Shown here: piece by piece, positions 63,728-64,000 of the stretch | How the letters are laid out: each line of letters opens with the position of its first letter | Numbering within the stretch: the stretch's first letter is position 1 | From: Sphingomonas profundi | GTDB lineage: Bacteria > Pseudomonadota > Alphaproteobacteria > Sphingomonadales > Sphingomonadaceae | Direction: 5' to 3' | Length of the DNA stretch: 64,000 nucleotides | NCBI RefSeq assembly: GCF_009739515.1 | Contig: NZ_CP046535.1 | Coordinates: 3,829,501 to 3,893,500 of the forward strand | Notes under the pieces: generated by a model | Database searches by the model: none | The model's input: the letters and a program-made list of their open reading frames with translations, nothing else | Told to the model about the DNA's origin: nothing | Program-made: the position numbers and the translations under genes

Positions 63728-63964
63728 ATGGCTGAACCATCCTCCGCACCGCCGCACGACGAGCTGCAACGGCAGCTCTTCTACATGCTGACTACGCGCT
63801 TCGAAGACGGTGCCGCCATCGCTGCCGAAGGCCAAGCCATCGGTATCGCACCTGACGCGCGTATCGTGCTCGCTAACCGGCTGCACGCGCTTGCGCAGGA
63901 AGCGGTCATCGTGGCCGATGCTGTCCTCGCGCTGAGCAGCGCGCTTGGAAAGGATGCCGCCTGA
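63728..63964 (+). CDS. Small hypothetical protein of the recombinase module
   Basis: The 78-residue protein (MAEPSSAPPHDELQRQLFYM...) is mainly helical with no motif I recognise. It is divergent from the DUF3489 gene by 249 bp, which holds no other gene. It could be a regulator or passenger of the mobile module. ATG at 63728 is chosen as the first Met after the noncoding region. Confidence 0.55.
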   Translation: MAEPSSAPPHDELQRQLFYMLTTRFEDGAAIAAEGQAIGIAPDARIVLANRLHALAQEAVIVADAVLALSSALGKDAA

Positions 63965-64000
63965 CGCTGGCTCGCACTCCCAGCCGTAGCGATGCGCTCA

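Overview
The window is high-GC chromosomal DNA (clearly above 60% G+C by eye) from an alphaproteobacterium, most likely a sphingomonad (Sphingomonas sensu lato). The basis is gene content and order: infA-maf-RNase E/G-yacG-tRNA-Phe, a NasT/NasS-controlled assimilatory nitrate cluster with a PP2C/kinase fusion, spore-coat-U (Csu-type) fimbriae, RTX surface proteins, TonB receptors and a recombinase/DUF2924/DUF3489 module.

Layout. 1-4.7 kb: a Rieske oxygenase, a cation/Ca2+ exchanger, an Orn/Lys/Arg-decarboxylase-like PLP enzyme and a small cupin-like protein. 4.85-17.4 kb: nitrate assimilation, with nasT-nasS (sensor/antiterminator), a terminator-type leader, an inverted phosphatase-kinase gene, narK, an outer-membrane porin, a second leader ending in the same 19 bases as the first, then cobA, nasC, a 113-codon unknown gene, nirB and nirD. 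Together these import nitrate, reduce it to ammonium and make the siroheme precursor. The reading frame of nasC runs without a stop into nirB. 18-27.6 kb: surface polysaccharide genes, namely a GH5 glycanase fused to RTX repeats, a Wzx-like flippase, an unrecognised helical protein, a nitroreductase-like protein, a small membrane protein, an EEP-family protein and UDP-glucose dehydrogenase.

27.7-31.5 kb: housekeeping block (tRNA-Phe, yacG, RNase E/G, maf, infA, pyk). 31.9-37 kb: a five-gene chaperone-usher operon. 37.2-43.3 kb: Ogt, TolC, a Sel1 protein with a PopZ-like tail, a PPC/RTX/DUF4214 surface protein and a methyltransferase. 43.3-47.1 kb: a beta-propeller phytase divergent from a frameshifted TonB receptor, with a clear Pho-box array between them. 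47.2-60.4 kb: a glycine-zipper protein, recJ, tRNA-Glu, a TonB-like protein, glpX, hom, palindromic repeats, pgl, an EamA exporter, a hydrolase, a thioesterase and two peptidases. 60.5-64 kb: tRNA-Thr followed by a serine-recombinase mobile module.

The most interesting signals are the twin nas leaders and the inverted kinase between leader and narK, the nasC-nirB open frame, the Pho-box phytase/receptor pair, covarying 35-bp palindromic repeats, the nested inverted repeats between tRNA-Thr and the recombinase, and AT-rich words shared upstream of the RTX glycanase, fimbrial and tolC genes. All functional calls come from reading motifs by eye; no database search was possible.
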